Below are positions 24,422 to 35,874 of a DNA stretch of 64,000 nucleotides, one piece after another; position 1 is the stretch's first letter, and every line of letters begins with the position of its first letter. The stretch comes from Epiperipatus broadwayi. Lineage: Eukaryota > Onychophora > Udeonychophora > Euonychophora > Peripatidae. The notes beneath the pieces are model-generated. The model was not told where the DNA came from. It saw only the letters and a program-made list of their open reading frames with translations, and did not search any database. Location of the stretch: the NCBI GenBank assembly GCA_028023455.1, contig JAQFVV010000208.1:930001-994000 (forward strand). The letters run 5' to 3'. Both the position numbers and the translations under genes were made by a program.

Positions 24422-25934
24422 ATAGTAAGTAATTAAATATAAGTCTACCCCCTCCTTTTGCATGGAGCATTAAAACGAAAAATGGTCATAATACAGTACT
24501 TTTTTTTAAGAAAAATTACTCTGATTTTCAACACTATAACGACTGAAAAGTATAATAATTATACGTCAAAGCACCCCCCCCTCCCAGAATGAACAATTCT
24601 TTGCTGAAATGGACAAAGTGAAATGCCTAAAGCAAATAAATCGAATAAAATCTTCTAAAATATAAATTAAAAAAAAAACAACAAGAAAATGCTATAAAAT
24701 TCCAATTACAACAAAAAACAGAAACACTTTAATGCTCCATTAATGCCCGATGGGTGGGAATTATAAAAACAGAATTTCATCAATATTTAGCTTTCAACAT
24801 TTACAAATATTCTTTGAAATTATGGCAAATCATAAAAAGTAAGTACTTTTCAAATAGATTCCAATGCAGCGCTTTTTATACCCCCCCCCCCAAAGTTCAA
24901 TTTATCAAATTAATATTTCACTGCTTTGAAATTATGGCATATCATTTAAATTTATCAATATTTAAAAAATAAAAAGCAGTAAGAACATTACAGAAAAAAA
25001 AAAATTTACCAATTTCTTTCCACACATTTGTAGTAGGCACTTGGATAGAAACATTCAGATTTTGAAGATTATTGGAGCAAAATTATTTAGAGTAGTTTTT
25101 CTTCAAATAGATTGAAGCAGGGTTGAATAATCACTGCAGAGAACAGATTTTAAATTATATGTGTATGTTTAAAGCACACATTAAAATAAATTTAAAACAT
25201 ATAAAAATAAGTTTCCAGTTAAAAAGAAGTAACATGTTTACAAAGCAGATTTTAAGCCTATGTTTAATTGCTGACCAAGGTCTTTGTAAGAATTTCAATT
25301 TATTTTTAAATCAGATTTTAACATGTGTGAGAGAACCCTCCAGAAATTGAAATTTATATGACAAGGCAAGTAAATGAGTTTTTTAACTTAAGATAATTTA
25401 AATCTATTGCATTGCAGCAATGTCCACACAACTTATTTTAATTCTACATTTTAAATTTATTTTAATATGTGTGCTTTAAACATACGCATATAATTATTAT
25501 CATATACACTAACATAAAATATGCGCACACACACGCAAATACTCTTTATATACCAATTAAAGAAAAGAAAAATATAATCGCACCCTAAAATATTAAAAGT
25601 CACAGTTTGTACTTTCAAAATGAAATGTGACATAATAGACTTTTCGCATGAAAAATATAATTTCCAAAGCCGACAAATTTAATCAAAATGTAACTGAACT
25701 AGTATCTTTTGAAATACCTGCTTAGTGTTATTATGACGTACTAATTATTTTGTACTGCTAGAAATAGAAGTTGTTGGGATTATTTTTATTTTTTGACAGG
25801 GTTAATGTGGGATTTTTTTTTACGCAGATGAATACAATATTAAACATGCATAAACTTTCAGACAACATTTCAAAATCCCGCGCTGAAATATCAATAGTAT
25901 CCATCTTTTCAGTCATCTTCTTTTTATATTCAAA

Positions 25935-26790
25935 ATGATAAAAATTTGGAATATCCCAAAGACGGAACATGAGGCAGTGGAGTTCCTTCAAAGTAAAAGT
26001 GTTCTGCCCTCTCAAAAAGTGTGTGTCAATGGCCATGAAATGAAACTGTGTGAGTCCAAGGGCACAATGGAGGTGCAACATTCGTGCATGTCAAAGTCGC
26101 ATAGCACTTCAGAAAGGAACCTGGTTTGAAGGCTGCCAATTGTCATTTGTCACAGCCATCCGAATCATTTATTATTGGAGTAGAAACCAATTGACCATAC
26201 AATCGGGGAAAAATGATTTGGATTTGAACAAGGAAGAGGGTCATTGCATGGAGGCAATATTTGAGAGAAGCCTGTAAAGAAAGTTGCTATCTCACCCATC
26301 CTGCAAAATTGGAGGCCCAGGAAAAATTGTAGAGGTAGATGAAACTATTTACTAAATGAAAAAACAAACGGAAGAATTTTTCCACAACAGTAGTTATTTG
26401 GTGGTTTATGTAGAGAAACGAAAGAGTGTTTCATTGTCACTATTCCAGGTCGAACAGCGTCTGTTCTTTTAGATACCATTAAAGAACATATAGCACCAGG
26501 ATCCTCCATTTATTCTGACTGCTGGAAGACCTACAAAAGTGAGGAATTGAATGTTGCAGATTACCAGCATTTCAAAGTAAATCACACTTATAATTTTGTT
26601 GATCCTTCTACTGGAGCACATACACAGAACATAAAAAGACTTTGTGGGCTATTGAAATGGCGCAATAAAAGAGAGGGGGGACCGCTCAATGTCACCTGGA
26701 GTCATACTTAGCGAATTCACATGGCGTCAACTGCATCATGATGATATATTTGATGCTATATTGTAAGCCATTACTATACCATCAGTGTAA
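25935..26790 (+). pseudogene. Merlin (ISXO2-like) transposase, catalytic Glu lost
   Basis: ATG at 25935 begins MIKIWNIPKTEHEAVEFLQ. A good open stretch continues through CVNGHEMKLCESKGTMEV before frameshifts. Later frames supply KGTWFEGCQLSFVTAIRI, GGPGKIVEVDE (first Asp), FGGLCRETKECFIV, YSDCWKTYK (second Asp) and NFVDPSTGAHTQNIKRLCG. In copy 1 the last segment has Glu (NIERLW); here it is Lys, so the D-D-E triad is broken. The C-terminus, with ITIPSV and TAA at 26788-26790, has an in-frame stop just before it. Compared with copy 1 the two sequences complement each other's lesions in several places. Both are dead copies from a formerly active ~285-residue transposase. Confidence 0.85.
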
Positions 26791-27795
26791 ATTTTAAAAT
26801 TTCTAAATTGCTATCTTCTGCTGTTCTCTAAATAATTTTGTACCCAAAGCCTAAAAATTTGAACCTTTTTTTTTTTGCTATTTTTTTGCAGAACTATAAT
26901 TGTTTGCTGATTGTAATTACTGTTAATTTGTGCCACCTTTGTCGTATTTTTTAAACTACCAAATAACCACCATTTAATCTGCTGTTACTATTCAAGTGTG
27001 TTAAAATCTGATCTCTGCAGTGATTATTTAACTCTGCTTCAATCTGTTTGAAGAAAAACTACTCTAAATAATTTTGCTCCAATAATCTGCAAAATCTGAA
27101 TCTTCCTATGAATAATTTTGCACCCAAAACCTAAAAATTTGAACCTATCCAAGTACCTACTACAAATGCGTGGAAATAAATTGGTAAATATATATTTTTT
27201 TGTAATGTTTTTACTGCTTTTTATTTTTTAAATATTGATGAATTTAAATGATATGCCATAATTTCAAAGCAGCAAAATATTAATTTGATAAATTGAACCC
27301 CCGGGAGGGTATAAAAAGTGCTGCTTTGGAATCTATTTGAAAAGTATTTACTTTTTGTGATTTGCCATAATTTCAAAGCAAATTTGTAAATGTTGAAAGC
27401 TAAATATTGATGAAATTCTGTTTTTATAATTCCCGCCCATCGGGCATTAATGGAGCATTAAAGTGTTTCTGTTTTTTGTTGTAATTGGAATTTTATAGCA
27501 TTTTCTTGGTTTTTTTTTTTTAATTTGTATTTTAGATTTTGTTCGATTTATTTTGCTTTAGGCATTTCACTTTGTCCATTTCAGCAAAGAATTGTTCATT
27601 CTGGGGGGGGGTGCTGCGTTTAACGTATAATTATTATACTCTTCAGTCGTTACAGTGTTGAAAGTCAGAGTAATTTTTTTTAAAAAATGTATTGTATTAC
27701 CACCATTTTTCATTTTAATGCTCCATGCAGGAGGGGGGAGGATAGATCTATATTTAATTACTTATTATGTATTAGTCTGTTAATTAGATAGCGTT

Positions 27796-27965
27796 TTGAT
27801 TTCAGCGATTTTTTTTTTTTGTCCATCTATCATTTCAGTGATTTTTTTTTTTTGTGTGTCCATCGATGATTTCAGCATTTTTATTTTTTTGTCCATCGAT
27901 CATTTCAGCGATTTTTTATTTTGTCCATTGATGATTTCAGCGTTTTTTTTACATCGATGTTTTCA
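27796..27965. repeat. Subterminal tandem repeats of Merlin copy 2 (~45-bp units)
   Basis: ATTTCAGCGATTTTT followed by TTTTGTCCATCGATGA recurs about five times with slight changes. The left end has only two or three inverted units (about 22239-22335). Unit number and unit length differ from copy 1, so this subterminal region evolves quickly by slippage. Confidence 0.7.
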
Positions 27966-28075
27966 GGCATTTTTGTGTTGAAGTTTATCACTTGCATGCT
28001 TCTTGTGGGTTGTTGATGGTACCGCAGCATCGCCTCGCTGCCGCGTGACACGGTCTGAACAACTACCAAGAGATG

Positions 28076-29449
28076 TAGTGGCTTCCTTCTCATCAAGTAT
28101 TATTTCTTAGATTGCTGGTGCAATGTAATTCTGCTCTTCTATAAGTCATTTTTGAATGTTTGTCTCTTTTATTGCCATTATATGAAAAAATGGGAGATTA
28201 GATAATATATTACTGACAATCTATCACTATCAAGACATTCCAAACACTTGAAGAGTCAAAAGATATTTCATTGAATTAAAAGTTGGTTTTTATTACCACT
28301 TTTTTAAAAAAAATCCACATTAGTCTTATCAACAATTTTTTGAACATTTCTTTAAATATTCTTATGAAATTTTTTGGATATTGATTAAAAATGACAAAAT
28401 CACACATAGAATTCCAGTTATAAAGAATCTGTGATAGTCCAGGAAAATATTAGACTTTAGTATATAAAAAGGTAGCTTTATATTGTTTTTGTTGTAGAAA
28501 TAAAAGAATGATTTATTCAGTTAATATAGGGTTAAAGCAAGAGAAACTTTATAAAAACGGTTTAAGTTTAGGATATTCAGTATATTTATTGTGAGGTTTT
28601 TAACAAGAAATGTGATAGAAATAACTAAATACAAGAACAGAATGAATAAATTGATTTTTTTTTTTTTTTTGCCTTTTAAATTATCTGTATTTAAAGCATT
28701 AAAGGATAAGTTTGATAAAATTGATAATAAAAGAATTGTTTGGAAGAAAAGTATTATGGTGAATAATTTATTAAATAATATGAAAGAGTTCATAAATTTA
28801 TTCTGAAGTTATGTGTAAAATTCCTTATTATTGTGGCAAATTTTATTTTGATGTGAATTATTTAAATTTAAATAAAAGAATTAAAGTTTTTAAAAGTTTG
28901 ATAAAAAAAAAAAATATAATTCAGCTTTCTATATTTATGACATGCTACAGTATTAAAAAATTGTTTTGCCAAAGTTTATTGGAGCTTTTTTTAAAAAAAA
29001 TGTGATGAAATGATTAATTTTAATGAATCTAGAGCTATTAATTTGATGAAGACATCTTTAACTTCACACATGTTTAGAATATAGTATGGATTTTGAGGGA
29101 TTTTTATTTTACTATGTTAAGTTTATTTTTAACTTAGTTCTGTAATGCAATGAAACCTATTAGAGAAATTGTTAGAATCTTTCAAGATAATTTATTATGT
29201 TGAATTTATTTAAATTTATTTAATTTTTACTCTTAATTTGATTTTTATTCATTGGAAAAGTATTATTGTTTAATATAATATTTGAATTATTTTTATTATT
29301 ATTTAAGTTTATAATTTCATAATTATCTTCTAAATGCTATTTTTTTACCAGTTTATTTTTAAAAAATAATACAAAATGTTACATTTTAAAATTAAATAAT
29401 TACTAATTTTCTTGTTTGTTTGCTTTGGTTTTTTTCTTTTTTTCTCTAG
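28076..29449. other. Intron 3' end leading to last PRRC2-like exon
   Basis: Very AT-rich. Small open frames near 28521-29005 on both strands are low-complexity K/N/I/F-rich translations of AT-rich DNA. The intron ends with a long T-rich tract and CTCTAG at 29444-29449. Confidence 0.5.
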
Positions 29450-31441
29450 GAAGAATCAACTAGTATAAAATTGGATTTTACTTTTGATGCTGAATTAGCT
29501 AAATTAACAGAAGAAAAGACTAATAATATTAGCAAAACCACAAATATGCCTAGACCTATTGCTATGCCTACTGGAAATAATGTCCAGTCACATACTGGAC
29601 TTCAGTCTCCCATTTCACCATCAACTGCTGAACTTAATCTTAAAATTGCATCAGTCAAGAAAGTATGGGAAAATTTGCCATTAATGCCAACAGTTCTTGA
29701 ACATAGTGTTGTCAGTTCAAATGAGGAAAGTGTAACGCCATCAACCAAAAGTTATCAATTTTCAAGTCCACGTGATCTAACTCAAAGTATGACATCTGCT
29801 GATAACAATTCTGTCAATAAAGCAAGCCCTGGTTACATCTCATCATCTATTTCAGCAAGTCCAAATTATTCGTCAACAAATTTTACATCCGCAGCATCTA
29901 AATTGCCTAATGAACAGAGTAATGTATGTAAGGTTAAACCACAGCAGCAACAGCAACCAACTCTAACAATGCCTCAAAGTCCTATTTTAGCTACTATTTC
30001 TAATATTCACAATATACCAAGTCCTCCTGTTGTCTATGGATCAACTCAACAAATGACTTCTCAGACTGGATTATATCAACCATTCCAGTTAGAAAATTCT
30101 CAAATTGTTGGACAACAAGCAAGACAGCTGCCCCAGCCGAGTTATGGGTATACACTCTCTCAAACCCAGCATCTCGGCCAGCAACAGCTGTCTTCTGCCT
30201 TTTCACAGCAGAGCATGTTTATGCAAAGTCCTTCTCCTGTACAATCTGAACTTTATCCTTCCAGTCAGTTTCAAGGACAGCCTTATCCTACTAGTAATCA
30301 TAATACTATGCTTATTTCTTCCCCTTCCTCTTCTTTGATGGCTCAGACAGTGAAGCCAAATGAACAAAATTATAACGGTGTTCCTAAAAATAGTCCTGTT
30401 GGCAATATGCCATTTGGACAAACTGTAAACAGCAATGCTATGCAACCTTCACAGATGTTTGTTCAATATGACCCTAATCAAGTTATTGGGGTGAGCCAGT
30501 CTCAGAGCATCAATGCTTCTCAGTTACTTAGCACACAGTTAGCACAGTCTCGATCAGCTGTACAGAACCTTGCCAATCTATCAACCATTCAACCTGCAAC
30601 TTCATTTTATGCAACTCAGCAGCAAACTGGGTTCTATCATCAGGCAAATCCTCAGGGAACTACTTTGCAAAATGCTCTTCAACAAGTGACAATGCCGGCT
30701 CAATATTCTGTGGCTACTTTTACATCTCAGCCTCAAATTAATGTTCAAAGCGGTCCAAATATGCAAGCCCAAAATCTAAATAGATCTACAAGTTTAAAAG
30801 GAATATCCCAGTCTCATTTGTCACCCAGTAGTTCTCATACCCGTTCTCCAAATATAGATGGTAGTAATACCATTTTTTCACAGTCAGTAGTACCTAATTC
30901 ACCTTCAAATTCTCCTTATAGTCCTGTATCTAAGCAGAATCTGGGAATGAAACAAAATAGTCAAAAAGTAAATCATCACATTCAAGGAGCATATAGCATG
31001 CAACAATTTGCTATTCAGAAGATGAATTCACCTTTTGTGGGACAGAATAATATGGTACCACAAGCTGGCATTCGTCCTCAGGTTCTTGTACCCATGACTA
31101 GACCATCGCCGTCGCACCCAGGACCATCAGTACGTTATCCACATCCTATTCAGAGACCAGGAAATATTCTTTTATTTCCACGCACTCCTCATCCCAAAAA
31201 TATTTCTAGACCCGCCAATGTGCAGAATCAGCAACAACAAGCACAATTAATTAGAGATCAACAGGCAAAACAACGCGATGAAGTTTTGCAACACACGCAA
31301 ATGTTCCTAAATCCTCAAAATAAAAAAGTTAAGCCAAGCTCATCTGGTAGCAGCAATGATATAGGAATTAACGAAACAAATAAAGTTTGTCCTAATAGTT
31401 CCCAAGATGGTGGTAAAAACAATAATAGTGAAAGTAAATAA
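29450..31441 (+). CDS. PRRC2/BAT2-family (nocte-like) protein, last coding exon
   Basis: A single open exon of 663 codons plus TAA, entered in phase 0 after a strong pyrimidine tract and TAG. It starts EESTSIKLDFTFDAEL. KIASVKKVWENLPLMPTV at about residues 62-79 is the family-type motif (SVKKVWEN). A long Q/S/P/N-rich disordered body follows. The C-terminus QAKQRDEVLQHTQMFLNPQ parallels the KQRxEVLQxTQxFF tail of vertebrate PRRC2B. No membrane segment or folded domain is visible. PRRC2 proteins are large cytoplasmic RNA/ribosome-associated, stress-granule-linked proteins; Drosophila nocte is needed for temperature entrainment of the circadian clock through chordotonal organs. Family assignment comes from two short conserved segments plus composition. 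The N-terminal BAT2 domain lies outside the window. Open frames on the other strand here are shadows. Confidence 0.78.
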   Translation, partial: EESTSIKLDFTFDAELAKLTEEKTNNISKTTNMPRPIAMPTGNNVQSHTGLQSPISPSTAELNLKIASVKKVWENLPLMPTVLEHSVVSSNEESVTPSTKSYQFSSPRDLTQSMTSADNNSVNKASPGYISSSISASPNYSSTNFTSAASKLPNEQSNVCKVKPQQQQQPTLTMPQSPILATISNIHNIPSPPVVYGSTQQMTSQTGLYQPFQLENSQIVGQQARQLPQPSYGYTLSQTQHLGQQQLSSAFSQQSMFMQSPSPVQSELYPSSQFQGQPYPTSNHNTMLISSPSSSLMAQTVKPNEQNYNGVPKNSPVGNMPFGQTVNSNAMQPSQMFVQYDPNQVIGVSQSQSINASQLLSTQLAQSRSAVQNLANLSTIQPATSFYATQQQTGFYHQANPQGTTLQNALQQVTMPAQYSVATFTSQPQINVQSGPNMQAQNLNRSTSLKGISQSHLSPSSSHTRSPNIDGSNTIFSQSVVPNSPSNSPYSPVSKQNLGMKQNSQKVNHHIQGAYSMQQFAIQKMNSPFVGQNNMVPQAGIRPQVLVPMTRPSPSHPGPSVRYPHPIQRPGNILLFPRTPHPKNISRPANVQNQQQQAQLIRDQQAKQRDEVLQHTQMFLNPQNKKVKPSSSGSSNDIGINETNKVCPNSSQDGGKNNNSESK

Positions 31442-31823
31442 TTGTGAACTAATAATGAAAAGAAATATTGATTTTAAAAATCAGCTTTAGTGAAGCATTT
31501 TTCAGCGTTTTGGATTAATTCCAGTATCTTGACAACTTTGAATATTGAATGATGTCTGCTGAATTAGTGCAACAGTAAATTACATTGTCTTTTATTATTG
31601 AACTGCTTATTATAGTTGAGATAAACATTTAAGGACTGTTTTAATGACATTGAATTTCTCTTAGTTCTTTTTGCACATTATTATAATACACAACCAAATA
31701 AAAGAAGGCACTTTAATGACTCCGAGAAATTAATAGAAATTTATATTTAACGTTTTTTTTTCAAAGACAATATATATTATATATTTTTTAAATATATCTT
31801 TAGTTTGCAGTGACTGAGAATTG

Positions 31824-31831
31824 TGTATATA
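31824..31831 (+). promoter_or_regulatory. Candidate Pumilio response element
   Basis: TGTATATA matches the UGUANAUA Pumilio consensus on the sense strand ~380 bases after the stop codon. In such AT-rich DNA a chance match is quite possible. Confidence 0.3.
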
Positions 31832-33223
31832 CTACACAGTTTTAAGATGCTTGTAAGGTATTATTAATGTGAAGTCTAACCCAGTTTATTATGCTATTTT
31901 TCTTTATTTCTTTGTGTTTTTTTTTGTTTTGTTTTTGTTTTATTTTATTTTTTTCTGGAAAAAAAAAAAAATTGGGAGTGGAATGATAGATATTATAGGC
32001 AACTGTTAATTATCTAAAACTGATTTTGAGACACTGATCTCAACTTAAATTCTTATCAGTTTAATTTATTTAGTAAAATCAAAAGGAAAAAAAAATGTAA
32101 AGAGAAAAATTTCCCAATGTGAATTGTGCAATCTTAGATGGAAGTTTTTATTTATTACTTTTTTTTTTTTTAAATGGAAAAATTATAGTCATGAATTAAT
32201 ATGATTTTTATGAATACAAGAAGCCTTTATTCTTCTAGCGAGCCCTTAATCATGGGTAAAACCATGCAGGAAGTCGTTAAATGTAATTCACAAGTGCAGC
32301 ATTCGCTTCTGTAAGTTAAGTTGGTATAAGAAATTGAAAGAAAATCTGTAATGGCCTCCTATATACCACATCTAACGCTTTTGTGATGTGCCAGAAGAGA
32401 TTTTTTTTTATTATTATTATTACAATGCACATCATGTGCAGGCAATCAATATTGAAATATGGCAGAATATTGTGTTTAATTTGTTGGATTTTTTTCTCTG
32501 AAATCTTGGGAAGGGGAACTAAATGGTGCAGATTCTTGGAATAAGCTTACGTTATTTCAATGCTTCACAGTGATCATGCATTTGCATCTTGAAATATTGA
32601 CATGAACCATCACGTGCTATTTGCCCCCGTAGCACAATTTCAATAATTGAAACAGATTTTTCATTTTTATTATTAATAAATGGAAAATATATTCTGGAAG
32701 CGGGAAAACTTTTTTTTTAAAAAAAAAATAAAAAAATGGCTAATTTGCCCCTGTTGCTAATGGAAATCCCAAAGACCTTTTCTTGAATTAGTTTCTTAGA
32801 TATTTCAATAGTATGTGGATGTACTTTTTGTTTTGTATTTTTTTTTTTAACCCTTTCCTGTTTCCTTAATCACTATTTTTCTTTGATTTATGAAAGTGTG
32901 TCAAATTTTTATTAATTATAATTTTTTTTTTTTTAATGTTTTGTTTATTTTAGATTTTAAAAAAAAGTCAAATAAATAAAGATTTTTTTTCTTTTTTATT
33001 TGTAACTAAAGTTACTTGCCTCAATCTGCTTGACACAAGAAGTTGCTTTAGACTCTTCAATAAATTCACTGTGGCCAAAAAAAGAGTCTTAACAACATAT
33101 AAAAGACATAATTACTAAAATGGAAATTGTAATTTTCCTTCTGTATTTCTTGGATAATGTAATTGGTCTCATTTTTCTTTTTTCCAGCATTGACACTGTC
33201 AAGTCATGTAGTTCACAAGCTGT

Positions 33224-33229
33224 AATAAA
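33224..33229 (+). promoter_or_regulatory. Poly(A) signal AATAAA
   Basis: AATAAA followed ~20-45 bases later by GTGTACAAGTGTATGTGT and T-runs, the usual downstream GU-rich arrangement. It is the last and best-placed signal after the PRRC2-like stop codon. Confidence 0.6.
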
Positions 33230-33245
33230 GATTGCCAAGAAATAC

Positions 33246-35802
33246 GTGGTGTACAAGTGTATGTGTATTTTTCTTTCATTCTTTTAGAAATTTGATGTTG
33301 GTAGCATTTTTTTTTAAAATCATGATATCAAATTAATTTTGAATTTCGGTTATGACTGGTTTTCACCCAAACTGAGAGACACTCAAAATACATTGACTGT
33401 GCTGTATTGGAAAAATTATTACATATTGGGAATTTAATTTTTTTTTTCGTAAAAAAATAAATTTGGAAGCATGTAAAATGTTTATTAAATAAAATTAAAA
33501 AAAATTATCACTTGAATTCCAAATTAAATTAAATAAAATTATAAAATATTTTCATTATATAAGTGTTATCGTAGAAAAAGCCCAGAAAGAAATATATTGT
33601 AAAATTGTTTTGTTCATTTTAGAGAACTTTTTTTTTTAATATTCATATACATCAATTGATTGGATTTAAAAATTATTTTTTATGTAAAAGTTAAGTTAGT
33701 TTCTGTAAAGTATTAAAAATAGTAATCACGTTTATTATATACCATGAATAATAATAAGGAATATACACAAATAGGCATTATATTTTACTATCTTAATCCT
33801 TGTTTACAGTTAAGCTTTCAGTTTTATTATTAGCTCAATTTATTTAGATTATATAACTGAAAATTTTTCATGTGTACTTTTTTGGAGATGGATGAGTTAT
33901 TTATTTAAGAGAATGTACAATTTAGCTGGAGAAAAAATCAGCTTATATTAGACATTTTAAAAATTTATTATAACTATTTTTTGAAATCCTGTAGAAAAAA
34001 GTTGACAGGGTTCTTAATTTACATATTTAGAGAAGACTAAATTATAGAATAGATTGATAAAAAAAGTTTTGTTTCTTCATGCACAAAAACTTAGCAGACG
34101 AAAAGTCACACATGTATAAAATGCAAAAAAAAAAAAATACATAGAGAAATTTTTTTTTTTTTCTAGCATTATAAAATGTCAGCTTGGTGCAATATCTATA
34201 ATTACAGTATAACATCAATACTATCTGAACTTTCAAAGAAACTGCTATATTTAATGCTTTAAAGTTGGAAAAAGTAATGATGATATCATCTGCATTCAAA
34301 AATATAATATTTCACAGTAAGAACTAGTTAGTAATCAACTTAGATTGAAGGCTATATTCAAAATAGTTTAAATTCAAGAAAAAATTTAATCAAATTTTAT
34401 CCAAATAAATTTCTGATTGCTGAGGGAATTATATTCCAGAACAAATTTTAATATCAATCACAAAATGAGAATCCTTTTAAAAAATGTTATTTAATTAATT
34501 TTAAATTATTCACATAATTTCTTACTTGTACAACCAGCAATTACGAAGATAATTTTAATTGGCAAAAATATCACCAAATCTTTCAATTCGTTAATTGGAA
34601 ATAAACAAAAACATCATCATGTTTTATGAAGAAAATGGGGGAAATCATTTTCTTTTTTTTTTTTATATTTTACAATAATAATTTCTTGTGGTTACTTAAT
34701 TTATATCTTAATATATATATATGTATAATGACATATAGAAGTTTAATACTACATTTTTTATATTCTGATATACATGTTTAAATTTGTATTTAATTTTCAA
34801 ACAGCAATTGATTTCCACACCAAAACCATTTTTTCCCCATTATCAATATGTAAAACAATCAATTATCCAAATGACTTCCATGTGAAATGCCACTATTTAT
34901 GAAAAACTTTATTAATTTTTAATGCTTAAGTAATAATCTTACTGCTAAATTAATTTATTTTCAGTTATTTTTTCAATTACTAAATGTGATTATAGTTGTT
35001 TTTGAAAAAAAAATTCACATTCTTGTAGAAAATTTTAAGAAATCCCTTTTTATGACTACATTATAATAATTAATAAAATTGAATGTAAATACAATCTGTC
35101 TGTATAAAAGTAGTTAATTTCTCTTGTTAATGGTTTTTTTTTTTGAAGAGAGATGAGATTATTATCAAAATTGTATAGTATTTAAAAAGTTTTTATCAAG
35201 TGCAAATTACTTGCAATGTTACAAATAAAAGAAGCCTTGTCAATAATAAGAATGTATATTTATAGTAGTGATAAATGAAAGAAAGAGATTTCTCTTCTAA
35301 AATGTTAATAGAATAGAACAAGCTAATCTCATTTAAAGATAAATCTTCACTATTGTTTTATTTGGATGGGTTTTTATTTCGATTTTAATTTTGTATATTA
35401 TTAACATTGTTTTGTCCGATGACCTAATTTTTGAAGCATATCCTAAGTTCTTACTGAAAACATGAGTGTAATACTTTTTTAAAACTAGTTTCCTTGGCTT
35501 CGTCCCATCTGGGAATAATTCACTGTTAATTTCTTAAACTGGATAACCTTATATAAACTTATCTGAAGAAATATTCTCTGAACCATTTTTAGTCCCAATT
35601 AGGATAATTGATGTAAAATTAAGTAAGAATTTTTTTAACAGCTAGTTATTATTGTATAAAAATTAAAAAAATCATTAAATGATTTTATTCTTTAGCAGTT
35701 CATAATATATTTGAGCATCAGAATTACTAAGAAAACTATGATCCAGAGGCTGACAATTTTATCATTACATTAAACCATACAGAATTAAAAAGTTATTTCC
35801 AC
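33246..35802. other. Intergenic AT-rich DNA
   Basis: No exon, RNA gene or classified repeat was recognised. The minus-strand open frame near 34042-34299 is low-complexity. Confidence 0.45.
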
Positions 35803-35874
35803 AGGTTCCATCAAGATCTGAACTTGGATCACTGGATTTAAAGTCCAGAGTGCTAACCATTACACCATTCTTGC
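35803..35874 (-). pseudogene. tRNA-Gln-like relic with UUA anticodon loop
   Basis: Seventy-two bases on the minus strand align along their length with eukaryotic tRNA-Gln. The D-arm is ATGGTGTAATGGTTAGCAC. The anticodon stem CTGGA/TCCAG flanks loop CTTTAAA, whose central triplet TTA (35839-35841 inverted) would read UAA; Gln tRNAs have TTG or CTG here. The T-arm is CCAAG-TTCAGAT-CTTGA with one mismatch, and the 3' acceptor is TGGAACC plus discriminator. The 5' acceptor strand (GCAAGAA) does not pair with the 3' strand. That argues for a decayed tRNA pseudogene or SINE head, not a working suppressor tRNA. Confidence 0.65.

Larger units (their letters stand above)
22140..28067 (+). mobile_element. 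Merlin-superfamily DNA transposon, copy 2, with nested LTR
   Basis: The left end AGTAGTTGTTCCGACTGTAT and the right end GGTCTGAACAACTACC are inverted repeats of each other and of copy 1. Perfect 8-bp target duplications AAGAGATG lie at 22132-22139 and 28068-28075. Without the nested solo LTR (22388-24425 including its duplication) the element is ~3.89 kb. The inverted terminal regions again extend far inside: CATGGAGCATTAAAA near 24461 pairs with its inverse near 27714, and GGAATTATAAAAACAGAATT near 24758 with its inverse near 27415. The plus-strand transposase is broken. It differs from copy 1 in having no inverted duplication upstream of the transposase and in its subterminal repeats. Confidence 0.9.
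31442..33245 (+). other. 3' UTR of the PRRC2-like gene
   Basis: AT-rich and without coding potential. AATAAA occurs at 31697-31702, 32971-32976 and 33224-33229. The last is followed by a GTGT/T-rich stretch (33247-33275), so a cleavage site near 33240-33250 is the best guess. Earlier signals could give shorter isoforms. Confidence 0.6.

Noticed and set aside
28521-29005. Open frames as retroelement or host exon
   Set aside because: They are K/N/I/F-rich translations of very AT-rich DNA on both strands with no motif and no splice context.
30000-30445. Additional open frames overlapping the PRRC2-like exon
   Set aside because: They are shadows in other frames of the long coding exon.
35803-35874. 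Functional ochre-suppressor tRNA
   Set aside because: The 5' acceptor strand cannot pair with the 3' strand and the T-stem has a mismatch; a decayed pseudogene is more likely.
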